Shown: piece by piece, positions 8,953-18,200 of the stretch | How the letters are laid out: the number at the start of each line of letters is the position of its first letter | How positions within the stretch are numbered: position 1 is the first letter of the stretch | Source of the DNA: Pontibacter actiniarum | GTDB lineage: Bacteria > Bacteroidota > Bacteroidia > Cytophagales > Hymenobacteraceae | Assembly: GCF_003585765.1 (NCBI RefSeq) | Contig: NZ_CP021235.1 | Location: forward strand, 2,790,001 to 2,854,000 | Direction: 5' to 3' | DNA length: 64,000 bases | Notes under the pieces: generated by a model | Databases searched by the model: none | Seen by the model: the letters and a program-made list of their open reading frames with translations, nothing else | What the model was told of the DNA's origin: nothing | Position numbers and translations under genes: made by a program

Positions 8953-10152
8953 ATGATTTCGATGAGGCAATTATTTCTGCAGAATGTGGCGCAGACATCA
9001 GACTTTCCGCTGATGATTGAAGTAGAGAAGGCAGAGGGTGTGTACATGTACGGCAGCAAGGGCGAGCGCTACCTTGACCTGATCTCCGGCATTGGCGTGA
9101 GTAACGTAGGGCACCGCCACCCGCGCGTGTTGAAGGCCATACAGGAGCAACTGGACAAATACCTGCACCTGATGGTGTACGGAGAGTTTGTGCAGGCCCC
9201 GCAGGCCATGCTGGCGCAGGCTATCACCAGCACCCTGCCTGAGCGGCTCAACAATGTGTACTTCCTAAACTCCGGCACGGAGGCCGTGGAAGGCGCTCTG
9301 AAGCTGGCCAAACGCTACACCGGCCGTACCGAGCTTATTTCCTGCCGGAACGCCTACCATGGCTCCACACAGGGAGCTCTGTCAGTAAACGGAAGCGAAG
9401 GCTTTAAGAACGCATTCCGCCCGTTGCTGCCCGATGTGCGGCACATCCGCTTTAACCACCTCCCCGACCTGCAGGACATTACCACCCGCACTGCCGCCGT
9501 TATCATAGAAACGGTACAGGGCGAGGCCGGCGTACGCGTAGCAACAGACGGTTACCTGCAGCACCTGCGGGAGCGCTGCACAGAGGTGGGCGCCCTGCTG
9601 ATACTGGACGAGATACAGAACGGCTTTGGCCGCACCGGCACTTTCTGGGCCTTTGAGCAGTTCGGCATTGAGCCGGATATACTTCTGTGTGCCAAAGGAA
9701 TGGGCGGCGGAATGCCTATCGGTGCTTTTATAGCTCCCCAGGAGATTATGGCTGCCTTCAAAACCGACCCTATACTGGGCCACTGCACGACCTTCGGCGG
9801 CCACCCTGTCAGCTGCGCCGCCTCCCTGGCGACCCTGCAAACCATACTGGAGGATAAACTACTGGAGGGAGTTGCCCGCAAAGCCGAACTGTTCCGGGAG
9901 CTGCTGGTGCACCCGCGCATTAAGGAGCTCCGCCAGTGCGGCCTGATGATGGCCGCAGAGTTCGAGAGCTTTGAGGTGCTCAAAGCCGTCATCGACAGGG
10001 CCATCCTCAATGGTGTGCTTACAGACTGGTTCCTGTTCTGCGACAACTCCATGCGCATTGCGCCGCCGCTGGTGATTACCGAAGACGAGATTCGTGAAGC
10101 CTGCGCGGTTATCCTTAAGTCCATTGATGAGGCAACGGCGGCTTTGGATTAG
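8953..10152 (+). CDS. Class III (acetylornithine/ornithine-type) PLP aminotransferase
   Basis: The 399-residue protein is a fold-type I class III aminotransferase. It has the GTEAVEGALKLAKRYTGR segment, ILDEIQNGFGRTG with the Asp that contacts the pyridine nitrogen, and ILLCAKGMGGGMPIGAF carrying the Schiff-base lysine. Length and motifs fit the acetylornithine/ornithine/GABA aminotransferase group, but substrate specificity cannot be read from sequence, and no arginine biosynthesis genes are nearby. It is a single-gene unit: a TACCTTTG box ends 4 nt before the ATG and a 15-bp terminator follows. The second ATG (8962) gives MRQLFLQNV and may be the real start if the transcript begins at about 8953. 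Confidence 0.88.
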   Translation: MISMRQLFLQNVAQTSDFPLMIEVEKAEGVYMYGSKGERYLDLISGIGVSNVGHRHPRVLKAIQEQLDKYLHLMVYGEFVQAPQAMLAQAITSTLPERLNNVYFLNSGTEAVEGALKLAKRYTGRTELISCRNAYHGSTQGALSVNGSEGFKNAFRPLLPDVRHIRFNHLPDLQDITTRTAAVIIETVQGEAGVRVATDGYLQHLRERCTEVGALLILDEIQNGFGRTGTFWAFEQFGIEPDILLCAKGMGGGMPIGAFIAPQEIMAAFKTDPILGHCTTFGGHPVSCAASLATLQTILEDKLLEGVARKAELFRELLVHPRIKELRQCGLMMAAEFESFEVLKAVIDRAILNGVLTDWFLFCDNSMRIAPPLVITEDEIREACAVILKSIDEATAALD

Positions 10153-10170
10153 TCTGCTGGATTTGATAAA

Positions 10171-10216
10171 GTGAAAGGCCCGGGTGCTCGCAGGAATACC
10201 CGGGCCTTTCACTTTT
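10171..10216. terminator. Strong terminator hairpin after the aminotransferase
   Basis: GTGAAAGGCCCGGGT (10171-10185) and its exact complement (10198-10212) form a 15-bp stem with a 12-nt loop, followed by TTTT. It lies 18 nt after the stop codon. Confidence 0.85.
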
Positions 10217-10469
10217 ACGCACCACCGTACCTGCTTTACTCCTACAGGAGCTTTCTCCGCCTTTTTCCCTCCTTAAGTTTGCACCGCTGCACGCATGCCA
10301 GGAGCCACAGCCAAAACCTGCCCCTTGCCCCAGCTGTGCTAAAGTATAGAGCCGTGGCTTGTGGAGCCGGCAAATTATATCCCTGCAGCAGCAGCAACCG
10401 CAACATCAATTGCACGTAATAACCGACATTGTATACTTCATCCTGAAGTATAGGCTTATCAGAAACTTT
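10213..10469. other. Intergenic region upstream of SLC13 permease
   Basis: No gene is supported here. The main structure is a palindrome at 10432-10452, TATACTTCA-TCC-TGAAGTATA, 18 nt before the permease start, with another AAGTATA at 10342. The frame is open upstream of 10470, but the extension looks non-conserved and Gln-rich. Confidence 0.5.
10432..10452. promoter_or_regulatory. Palindrome TATACTTCA-TCC-TGAAGTATA, possible operator
   Basis: Two perfect 9-bp arms with a 3-bp centre lie just upstream of the permease ATG. Each arm contains the heptamer TATACTT that is over-represented across the window. It could be an operator or an mRNA hairpin; no regulator is identifiable. Confidence 0.45.
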
Positions 10470-12227
10470 ATGGAAATAGCCCTGGTGCTAACACTGCTGG
10501 TGATCGCTGTGGTGCTATTCGCCACAGAGAAGCTGTCTGTCGAGCTGGTGACGCTGCTTATGCTCATCATACTTGCCAGCACCCGTATTATCACGGCAGA
10601 AGAGGCCTTTGCCGGCTTCAGCAGCGACTTTCTCATCATTATAGCCTCCATCTTTATACTTAGTGCCGCCCTGCAGGAAACGGGCGTACTCGACTTTGCC
10701 GTGGTGCGGCTGGTGCGGCTGGCCAAGCAGAGCCGGAACCTGATGCTGTTCACGGTAATGATTGTAACAGGTGTCGTATCAGCGTTCATGAACAACACGA
10801 CCGTCACGGCCATGTTCGTTACCCCTCTCGTGGGCCTGTCCCGGCGCATCAACTCCAGCCCCTCCAAGCTGCTGATGCCACTGGCGTTCGCGGCCATACT
10901 GGGAGGCACCTGCACCCTGATCGGCACCTCTACGAACGTGGCCGTGAGCGGCTACATCGCCAAAAGCGGCCTGCCGCCTATCGGTATTTTCGAGATTTCG
11001 GGGATAGGCTTTATCATCTTTCTGGTAGGCGTTGTTTACATGATGACGATCGGGCAGCGCATGCTCCCGGAACACGAAGACCAGAAGCTGGCCGAGGAGT
11101 ACAAGCTGCAGAAGTACCTGACCGAGATCATCATCAGACCCGACTCGCCACTGGTGGGCCAGCTCGTCTTCGCCTCCGACCTGACCTCGCTGCACTTCCG
11201 GATTCTCAACATCATCCGGGGCAAGGATAACTTTCTGCCGGACTTCCGCACCCGTATTTCCGCCAACGACGTGCTGCTGGTGGAGGGCGACCTGGACAAC
11301 CTCATCAAGGTAAAGGAAACGAAGGGGATAGACATTATGGCCGACATCATCCTGGAGAAGGACCTGGTGACGGACAACATCCGGCTGGCGGAGCTACTCG
11401 TTGTCCGGCAGTCGGACCTGATTGGGCGCACGGTGAAGGAGGTGAACTTTCTGCAGCGCTACGGCCTGGTGGTGCTGGCTATCTCCCGCTACGGCGAAAC
11501 GCTGCGCAGCAAGATCGGCAGCATCCAGCTGCAGATCGGCGACTTGCTGCTGGTGCAGGGCTCCCCGGAGCGCTTCAGCCAGCTGCGCACCTCCAGCAAT
11601 GTGGCGCTGCTGGGCGAGTTTGAGCCCCTGCTCTTCAAGAAGCGCAAAGGCATTATTGCCATTTCGTGCTTTACCATAGCCATTCTGCTGGGCACCATGG
11701 ACCTGCTCCCCCTCTCCGTTGCCTTTCTGCTGGCCGCGATCTGCACCATCCTGTTCCGCTGCATCAGCTCGGAGAAGGCCTATGCCGCCATCGACTTCAA
11801 GCTCCTGGTCCTGATCGGGGGCATGACGGCCTTTGGCACCGCCATGGAAAACTCCGGTGCCGCTGACTTCCTGGCGCAGGGCATTGTGGACGTACTGGGG
11901 CCGCTAGGAAAAATGGCCGTTTTGGCGGGCTTTGTTGTGCTGACGGTGCTGCTCACACAGCCCATGTCCAACGCGGCGGCGGCGCTGGTAATCGTGCCGG
12001 TGGCGCTGCGCACGGCGGCTTCGCTCGGCTCGGACCCCCGCGCCTTTGCGATTGCCATTATGCTGGCCGCCTCCGTGTCGCTGGTGACCCCTTTTGAGCC
12101 CGCCTGCATTCTGGTGTACAGCCCCGGCAAGTACCGCTTCAGCGACTTCATTAAAGTGGGCTCCCCGCTCACCCTTCTGCTCATCATCGTCATCCTGGTG
12201 CTGGTGCCCGTTTTCTGGCCTGTGTAA
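10470..12227 (+). CDS. SLC13-family anion permease with two RCK_C domains
   Basis: I chose the ATG at 10470, where the first membrane segment (MEIALVLTLLVIAVVLFAT) begins; the frame is open further upstream to 10359, but that extension does not look like protein of this family. The 585-residue product has N- and C-terminal halves of hydrophobic helices typical of the DASS/SLC13 (CitM-like) fold, including MNNTTVTAMFVTPLV and its pair TQPMSNAAAALVIVPVAL, which contain the SNT/NTT-type cation and substrate signature. Between the halves (about residues 205-385) lie two TrkA-C/RCK_C regulatory domains (VEGDLDNL and VQGSPERF). It should transport dicarboxylate, sulfate or a similar anion with sodium across the inner membrane; the substrate is unknown. 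Confidence 0.85.
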   Translation: MEIALVLTLLVIAVVLFATEKLSVELVTLLMLIILASTRIITAEEAFAGFSSDFLIIIASIFILSAALQETGVLDFAVVRLVRLAKQSRNLMLFTVMIVTGVVSAFMNNTTVTAMFVTPLVGLSRRINSSPSKLLMPLAFAAILGGTCTLIGTSTNVAVSGYIAKSGLPPIGIFEISGIGFIIFLVGVVYMMTIGQRMLPEHEDQKLAEEYKLQKYLTEIIIRPDSPLVGQLVFASDLTSLHFRILNIIRGKDNFLPDFRTRISANDVLLVEGDLDNLIKVKETKGIDIMADIILEKDLVTDNIRLAELLVVRQSDLIGRTVKEVNFLQRYGLVVLAISRYGETLRSKIGSIQLQIGDLLLVQGSPERFSQLRTSSNVALLGEFEPLLFKKRKGIIAISCFTIAILLGTMDLLPLSVAFLLAAICTILFRCISSEKAYAAIDFKLLVLIGGMTAFGTAMENSGAADFLAQGIVDVLGPLGKMAVLAGFVVLTVLLTQPMSNAAAALVIVPVALRTAASLGSDPRAFAIAIMLAASVSLVTPFEPACILVYSPGKYRFSDFIKVGSPLTLLLIIVILVLVPVFWPV

Positions 12228-12275
12228 CAGCGCAGGCTAAATGGCAGTACAGTAAAAGGATCAATCTTTCAGAAA

Positions 12276-12902
12276 ATGAAACATATACCCTACCTGTTGG
12301 CGCTGCCACTCTGCCTGCTGGCCTGCTCTCCGGAAAACGAAGAGGTAAAAGATGAGTACGTGGACGCTGCCCCTCCCGCAGACGCCCTCGACTCTATTGC
12401 CAATGTGCCCAAGGATGCCGTAAAAACCGATGAAAACGACATAAAGCCCACCATACCGCTGCCGCAGCCGGTAATGGAGCTACTGTCTGAGAAGTACAGG
12501 GGCTGGGAAAAACCGGAGATCGCCGCCAATGCGTTGCGGCAGGCGGAAGCGCACGAAAGCACCGCGGCTGTGGCCCGTGGCGACTTTAACGGCGACGGAT
12601 GGCAGGACGTGGCCCTGCAGCTACAGCAGGGCAAGGACGTGGTGATGGTCGTAGCGTTTCAGACGGGCGACTATGAGTATGAGCTGGTAGAGCTGAGGCG
12701 GGATATCCTGTTTAATGAGCGCGGCACGCTTAAGAGCCTGTACTACCTGTTTACAGTGCCGCAGGACGAAGAGCTGCAGAGCGAGGAAACAGGCCAGGAG
12801 ATGGAGCTGGCCCACGATGCGCTGGCCATCGGCATGGAGAGCAACACCACGGCCTACGTGTATCAGAACGGCAGCTTCCAAAGCTACACGATCGCAAACT
12901 AG
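12276..12902 (+). CDS. Lipoprotein with an FG-GAP/EF-hand-like DFNGDGWQD motif
   Basis: The 208-residue protein starts with a lipoprotein signal peptide; LLACSP places the lipid-modified cysteine at residue 17. An acidic linker follows, then a domain containing DFNGDGWQDVAL (about residue 105), a calcium-binding loop pattern seen in FG-GAP/VCBS and dockerin-like modules. It follows the permease by 48 nt on the same strand and may be co-transcribed. I cannot name a function. A calcium-stabilised periplasmic or outer-membrane lipoprotein is the best description. Confidence 0.65.
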   Translation: MKHIPYLLALPLCLLACSPENEEVKDEYVDAAPPADALDSIANVPKDAVKTDENDIKPTIPLPQPVMELLSEKYRGWEKPEIAANALRQAEAHESTAAVARGDFNGDGWQDVALQLQQGKDVVMVVAFQTGDYEYELVELRRDILFNERGTLKSLYYLFTVPQDEELQSEETGQEMELAHDALAIGMESNTTAYVYQNGSFQSYTIAN

Positions 12903-12923
12903 GCTGGGCAGGGGCCGGCACTC

Positions 12924-13259
12924 TCAGGAGTAGGCCAGGAAGAACATGGAGGCCACCACAACGGCCACAACAGTGCCTATACTAAAGGCATAGGCGCTTA
13001 GCCGGAGCGCCCGGCGCCTGTCCAGCTCCGGAATAACATGGGCCTGCTGGCGGACATAGAACAGGAAGGCAAGTATGGCCAGTATAAAGCTGCAGAACCA
13101 GAAAGTGCTGAACCGCATGATAAACGCCAGCGGCAGGCGGTAATACGACAGGGTGTGCAGCACCAAAGGCTCGGCGGCAAGGAAAAAAGCGGCCAAAGCC
13201 ATCAGGACGCTCCCATAGAGCGAGAGTAACAGAAAGTAGTACTGTGCGTTTTGCCTCAT
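12924..13259 (-). CDS. Small membrane protein of unknown function
   Basis: The 111-residue protein has three clear hydrophobic segments (about residues 8-30, 46-66 and 88-108) with a basic cytosolic loop (ELDRRRALRLSAYA). I do not recognise a family. It lies 8 nt downstream of the TerB-like gene on the same strand, so the two are probably co-transcribed. It converges with the lipoprotein gene, the stop codons being about 21 nt apart. Confidence 0.55.
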   Translation of the reverse strand: MRQNAQYYFLLLSLYGSVLMALAAFFLAAEPLVLHTLSYYRLPLAFIMRFSTFWFCSFILAILAFLFYVRQQAHVIPELDRRRALRLSAYAFSIGTVVAVVVASMFFLAYS

Positions 13260-13267
13260 CCGGTCTG

Positions 13268-13696
13268 CTAGTAATTCAGAAATGCCTGTGCCTCCTCTTT
13301 AATGTTGTCCCTGGTAAGCCCGTCCTTCACTCCCACCGAGATTTTACGGACCAGAACGCCCACAATGGATTTCTTGAAGCCGAGCTTTGCGGCCATGTTA
13401 ATGCAGAAGTCCATTTCGTTTTCATCCACAATGCCGTCAGCCAGCATCATTTCCACCAGGTCGTAGATCTGGTCAAAGCGTTCCGAGTCGTTGGTGGGCA
13501 GCTGAGAGTCAGAGGCTTTGACACTCGAAACCAGGTCCCGCACTTCATCCGGCTTCATTCCGTGCTTTTTACCGATACCTACTATAAAATCCATCTCGGA
13601 GGGGTCTAAGTGGCCGTCAATTTTCGCCAGAGCACCCAGGTTGGTGATGTGGCTTCTTAATCTTTTTGTTTCTTCGCTCTCAAAAAAACCGAACAT
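13268..13696 (-). CDS. TerB-like protein
   Basis: The 142-residue soluble protein has the all-helical TerB/DjlA-N pattern with two acidic repeats, AKIDGHLDPSEMDFIVGIGK near residue 25 and LADGIVDENEMDFCINMAA near residue 85. In TerB these acidic loops bind divalent metal. No other ter genes (terC, terD, terZ) are nearby, so a tellurite role should not be assumed; stand-alone TerB domains are common in Bacteroidota. It is followed after 8 nt by the small membrane-protein gene, which may be its partner. Confidence 0.75.
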   Translation of the reverse strand: MFGFFESEETKRLRSHITNLGALAKIDGHLDPSEMDFIVGIGKKHGMKPDEVRDLVSSVKASDSQLPTNDSERFDQIYDLVEMMLADGIVDENEMDFCINMAAKLGFKKSIVGVLVRKISVGVKDGLTRDNIKEEAQAFLNY

Positions 13697-14011
13697 ACGT
13701 TGCCTCTATAGGTTAAATTACTTTACTTGGACTTTCGTTGTGCTGACACAGGTCATGCGCTTTCTTTCGGTAAGACTTCTCTTCCGGTGGCAAAACGCCA
13801 CAAGGCAGTACCTCCCACAGAAAACAAGCAGTTGGCGCCTTGGTTATAACATACGACTTTCGCTATTTAAAGTCGTGGATTAGCGCCAGTTTTTCTTTCT
13901 GGTGCAAATTGAGCGCGTCCTACCCCTGGTGCAGCATATGCTAACGATTATTTAACGTATCTTTACGACTTATTTAGTATCTATACCTCAACTAAAAGAC
14001 ACAACAACACC
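13697..14011. other. Divergent intergenic region before pfkA
   Basis: No gene is supported in these 315 nt. TATCTTTA at 13958-13965 is a one-mismatch match to TAnnTTTG and lies 46 nt before the pfkA ATG, so it is a candidate promoter. A short imperfect hairpin (GCGCCAG/CTGGTGC) is present near 13884-13906. Confidence 0.4.
13958..13965 (+). promoter_or_regulatory. Candidate pfkA -7 box TATCTTTA
   Basis: It matches the Bacteroidota -7 consensus TAnnTTTG except for the final base. Predicted transcription would begin near 13970, leaving a ~42-nt leader. No clear -33 element is seen. Confidence 0.35.
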
Positions 14012-14983
14012 ATGAAAAGAATTGGAGTCTTTACTTCGGGCGGCGACTCACCAGGCATGAACGCATGTATCAGAGCAGTAGTAAGAACAGCCGTTTATCA
14101 TGGGTTAGAAGTATATGGCATCCACCGGGGCTACAAAGGCATGATTCAGGGCGAGATTTACCGCATGGACTCGCACTCGGTGAGCAACATCATTCAGAAG
14201 GGCGGCACCATTCTGCGCTCTGCGCGCAGCAAGGAGTTCATGACGCCGGAAGGGCGCAAGAAAGCCTATGATCAACTGCAACAACACGGCATAGAGGGGC
14301 TGGTGGCCATTGGCGGCGACGGTACCTTTACCGGTGCTAATATCTTCTTCGAGGAGTACGGCATTCCGACTGTCGGAGCTCCCGGAACCATCGACAACGA
14401 CCTCTTCGGCACAGACTACACCATCGGCTACGACACCGCCGTGAACACCGCCCTGGACGCCATCGACAAGATCCGCGACACGGCCGACAGCCACGACCGC
14501 GTATTCTTTATCGAGGTGATGGGCCGCGACTCCGGCTACATTGCCATCCCTTGCGCCATCGGTGGCGGGGCTGAGATTGTGATGATCCCGGAGACCGAGA
14601 CAAGCATTGACTATGTGGTAGACACCCTGCGCACCGGCTGGAACCGCTCTAAAACCTCGTTTATCGTAATTGTGGCCGAGGGCGACGATGCCGGCAACGC
14701 CACACAGGTGGCCGCCCAGGTACAGCACGAGCTGCCGCACATGGATGCCCGCGTTACCATACTTGGCCACGTGCAGCGCGGCGGCTCCCCTACAGCCGCA
14801 GACCGCATGCTGGCCAGCCAGCTGGGCATTGCCTGTGTGGAAGGCCTCATAGGCGGGCACAAATGCGAAATGGCCGGCATCATCAACGGGGAGTTAACGT
14901 ACACTCCGTTTATAGAAACCATCACCAAGGATAAGCTCATCAACCCGCAGTACGTAAAGATGGTAGACATCCTTTCGGTTTAG
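14012..14983 (+). CDS. pfkA: ATP-dependent 6-phosphofructokinase
   Basis: The 323-residue protein matches bacterial PfkA over its full length. TSGGDSPGMN near the N-terminus binds the nucleotide; GGDG at residues 101-104 carries the glycine that marks ATP rather than pyrophosphate as donor; PGTIDND (124-130) contains the catalytic Asp128; VMGRDSGYIA and the late LGHVQRGGSPTAADR segment form the fructose-6-phosphate site. It phosphorylates fructose 6-phosphate in the committed step of glycolysis in the cytosol. It is monocistronic: a candidate promoter lies upstream and a long terminator hairpin follows. Confidence 0.97.
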   Translation: MKRIGVFTSGGDSPGMNACIRAVVRTAVYHGLEVYGIHRGYKGMIQGEIYRMDSHSVSNIIQKGGTILRSARSKEFMTPEGRKKAYDQLQQHGIEGLVAIGGDGTFTGANIFFEEYGIPTVGAPGTIDNDLFGTDYTIGYDTAVNTALDAIDKIRDTADSHDRVFFIEVMGRDSGYIAIPCAIGGGAEIVMIPETETSIDYVVDTLRTGWNRSKTSFIVIVAEGDDAGNATQVAAQVQHELPHMDARVTILGHVQRGGSPTAADRMLASQLGIACVEGLIGGHKCEMAGIINGELTYTPFIETITKDKLINPQYVKMVDILSV

Positions 14984-15004
14984 GCACCATAGCCTAAACG
15001 GTTG

Positions 15005-15064
15005 GCTACAGCCGCCCTGCTCCTGCGTTTTTTACGGAGGCGAAGGGCGGCTGTAGCTGTTTTG
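15005..15064 (+). terminator. Terminator after pfkA
   Basis: GCTACAGCCGCCCT (15005-15018) pairs exactly with 15044-15057, with a 25-nt loop, followed by TGTTTTG. It lies 21 nt after the pfkA stop. Confidence 0.8.
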
Positions 15065-15228
15065 CACCTCCCGTGAAAGTACGTTAACGGGCCAAAACGC
15101 CTTTATATTCTAAAAAGACTATCCCTATCCGCACAAATCCGTAAAAGCAGAGCACGAACCTAAACATTTGAGCTATCGCATCTGCTAAACATATCGGTAA
15201 AACAATCCTGAAAATCATACTGTGGCCG

Positions 15229-18200
15229 TTGGCTGTCATAGTGGCGCTGCTTCTCCTCATCATTATCGCGCTGCAGTTCCAGGTGGTGCAAAACTATGTG
15301 GCCAGGCAGGCTGAGAACTACCTTGAAAACACGCTTGACACACAGGTGGACATAGGCGGCTTTACCACCGACTGGCGCAACACACTGGTGCTGAAAGATG
15401 TCTACATTGAGGACCAGCAGCAGGACACGCTGTGGTACTCCGAGCGGCTGGGAGTAGACATGGCCATACTTTCGCTGATCAGCGGCGAGGTAAACATCCG
15501 CAAGGTAGACCTGGACAACGCCACGGTAAAGCTGCACATCCGGCAGGACAGCACGAGTAACTTCGACTTCGTGACCGAGGCCTTTGCCACCGACACCGCC
15601 GCCGCGCAGCCTGCTGACACGGCTTCGGCCATGCAGTTCTCCCTGGGCATCGCGAACCTGAACAACGTGTACCTGGTGTACCAGGATGAGGCCGGGGGAA
15701 ACTTCATCCGGACGCGCGTGGGAGAGCTGACCACCACCATGGAAGAGATAAACCTCGAAGAGCAGCGCTACCTGGTGGACGAAATCGAGCTGGCTAACAC
15801 CTGGGTAGACTATGAGCAGACAAAGCTGCCCCCGCCCGACACCGCCGCCACCGAGCCGCTGGAGCTGGACTTTGGCCTGAACCGCGTGGCACTGGAGAAC
15901 ATCCGCCTCAGTTACCTGAGCCGCCCCGCCGACCAGCGCATCGAGCTGGCCCTGGGAGAGTCGGAGCTGGTGGCCGATAACATCAACTTAAAGGAGGCCC
16001 GCGTGGACCTGGCAAGCTTTACCCTGCAAGACACCGACCTCAAGTACATTCAGCAGAAGTACAAGCCGGTGGACTCTCTGGCCGTAAACCCTGCCAAAAC
16101 GGCAAAGGAGCTGGACCAGTCGGTAGAGCAGGCAAAGGGAGCGCCCGTGAACTGGGTGGTGACCCTGGGAGAGATCGATGTGGCGGGGCTGGACGTACTG
16201 TTCGATAATTTTAACGCGCCGAAACAGCCGCGCGGCATGGATTACGACCACCTCAGGTTTACGGATGTGATTCTTGATGCGGAAGACATTTTCTACAGCC
16301 TAAACCGGTACCAGGCCGACATCAACCAGCTCACGCTGCAGGAGCAAAGCGGCTTTGAGCTGATAAACCTGCAGGCCCTAGTGGAGGTGGACACCACCAG
16401 CGCCAGCCTCACCAACCTGGACTTGCAGACCCATAACAGCCTGATCCAAAGCGACCTGGCTCTAACCTACCCTTCGCTGGAGACTATCACGGAAAAGCCT
16501 GCGCAGGTAGGTGTGAAGGCAGATATCAACAAGAGCTACATCGGGATGGAGGACATACAGCTGCTGATGCCTGAGCTCGCCAAGGACCCTTCTTTCAGAA
16601 AGATAGCAGGCTCCACCGTAAAGGTGCAGGCCGCCGTAACCGGCACGCTGGAGAACCTGCAGCTTCAGAACCTGCAGCTGGCAGGGCTACAGAACACGAA
16701 CGTGGATGTGAGCGGCGAAATACGTAACGCCATGGACCCGGAAAACCTGTACCTCGACCTGGACATAGACCGCTTTACCACCACCCGCACGGATGTGGAG
16801 GCGCTGCTGCCGGACGACGCCATCCCCGAGGGCTTCAGGCTGCCGGGGCGGCTCAGCCTGCAGGGGAACTACACAGGCTCCCTCACCTCCTTTGATACCA
16901 ACGCACGCCTCCGAAGCTCTTTCGGCGACCTGAACCTGGACGTCGACACGAAGCCAAACGGACGCTTCACCGCCTCCGCCAGCTCAGAGGGGTTTGCGCT
17001 GAACCAGCTGTTTACCGACAGTCTGGGCCTGGGAGAGATCGCGTTTACAGCCAAAGCCTCGGGGGCCAACCTAACGGAACCGGCAAAGCTGGTCGCAAAC
17101 GTAAACGCAACGGTCAACCGCTTTAGCTACAACAACTACACCTACAACGACATCGTTCTTGATGCCGACATCAACAAAGGCCTCTACACGGTGGAGGCTG
17201 TATCAGGGGATGAGAACCTGGCTTTCGAACTGGCGGGGACCTTTGACATGCGCGACACGCTGCAGCCGGCCTATGCGTTTAACCTTGACCTGAAAGAGGC
17301 GAACCTGCACGCGCTTAACTTCTACCCCGACTCGCTCTCCATACAAGGGCAGTTGGAAGGCAACTTTACAGGAGCAGACGCCAGCACCATCAGCGGCACG
17401 CTGGTGGCGGAAGAACTGGTGGTGCAGACGAACGACAGGCTCTTCCCGATCGACACGCTGGTGATGGCCCTGGAGCAGACGGGAGAAGTGTCGGAGCTGG
17501 ATATCCGGTCTGACATTGCAGACGGGCAGGTACGCTTTGAGAACTCGCTGGCGACGCTGCCAACGGCCATGCAAAAGTACTTCTCCAACTACTTTGACTT
17601 ACAGCCAGACCCGCCCTACCCTGCCGATACCAACCTGGAGGACTTTACCTTTACGCTGGACCTGAAAAAAACGGGCATTGTGACGGCGTTTGTACCGGGC
17701 CTGGAGCAACTGCAAACCTCCGGCCCCATCACCGCGAGCTACGACAGCGAAACCCAGCGGCTGCGGATGATCGGCAATATCAGCAAACTTGTGTACACCG
17801 ACTATACGTTGCAGAACATCGACCTGCGCGTACGCGGCGACAACGAGCAGCTCGCCTACAACATCGACCTGCAAAAGCTCATTTCACCGTCCCTGAACGT
17901 GGAGAACGTGTCGCTGGAGGGCGCGGCCCGGGACGATGAGCTCAGCGTGAAACTGGCTGTTGCCGGAGACAGCCTGCAGGACGGGGAGCGGTTTGTGCTG
18001 GGCGGCGTGCTCAACAGCCTGGGCCGTGGCTACCGCTTCTCCTTTAACCCGGACCAGCTGGTGATCAACGGAGACAACTGGGATGTGCCGCAGGACAACT
18101 ACCTGCAGTTCAGCACTGATCTGCTCTATGCCAACAATATCAGGCTATCGCACAACAACCAGACCATTGCCCTTAACAGTACAGGCCCGGTGGCTCCGGG

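Noticed and set aside
13268..13696. Tellurite resistance locus
   Set aside because: Only an isolated TerB-like domain is present with no terC, terD or terZ genes, so resistance is not supported.
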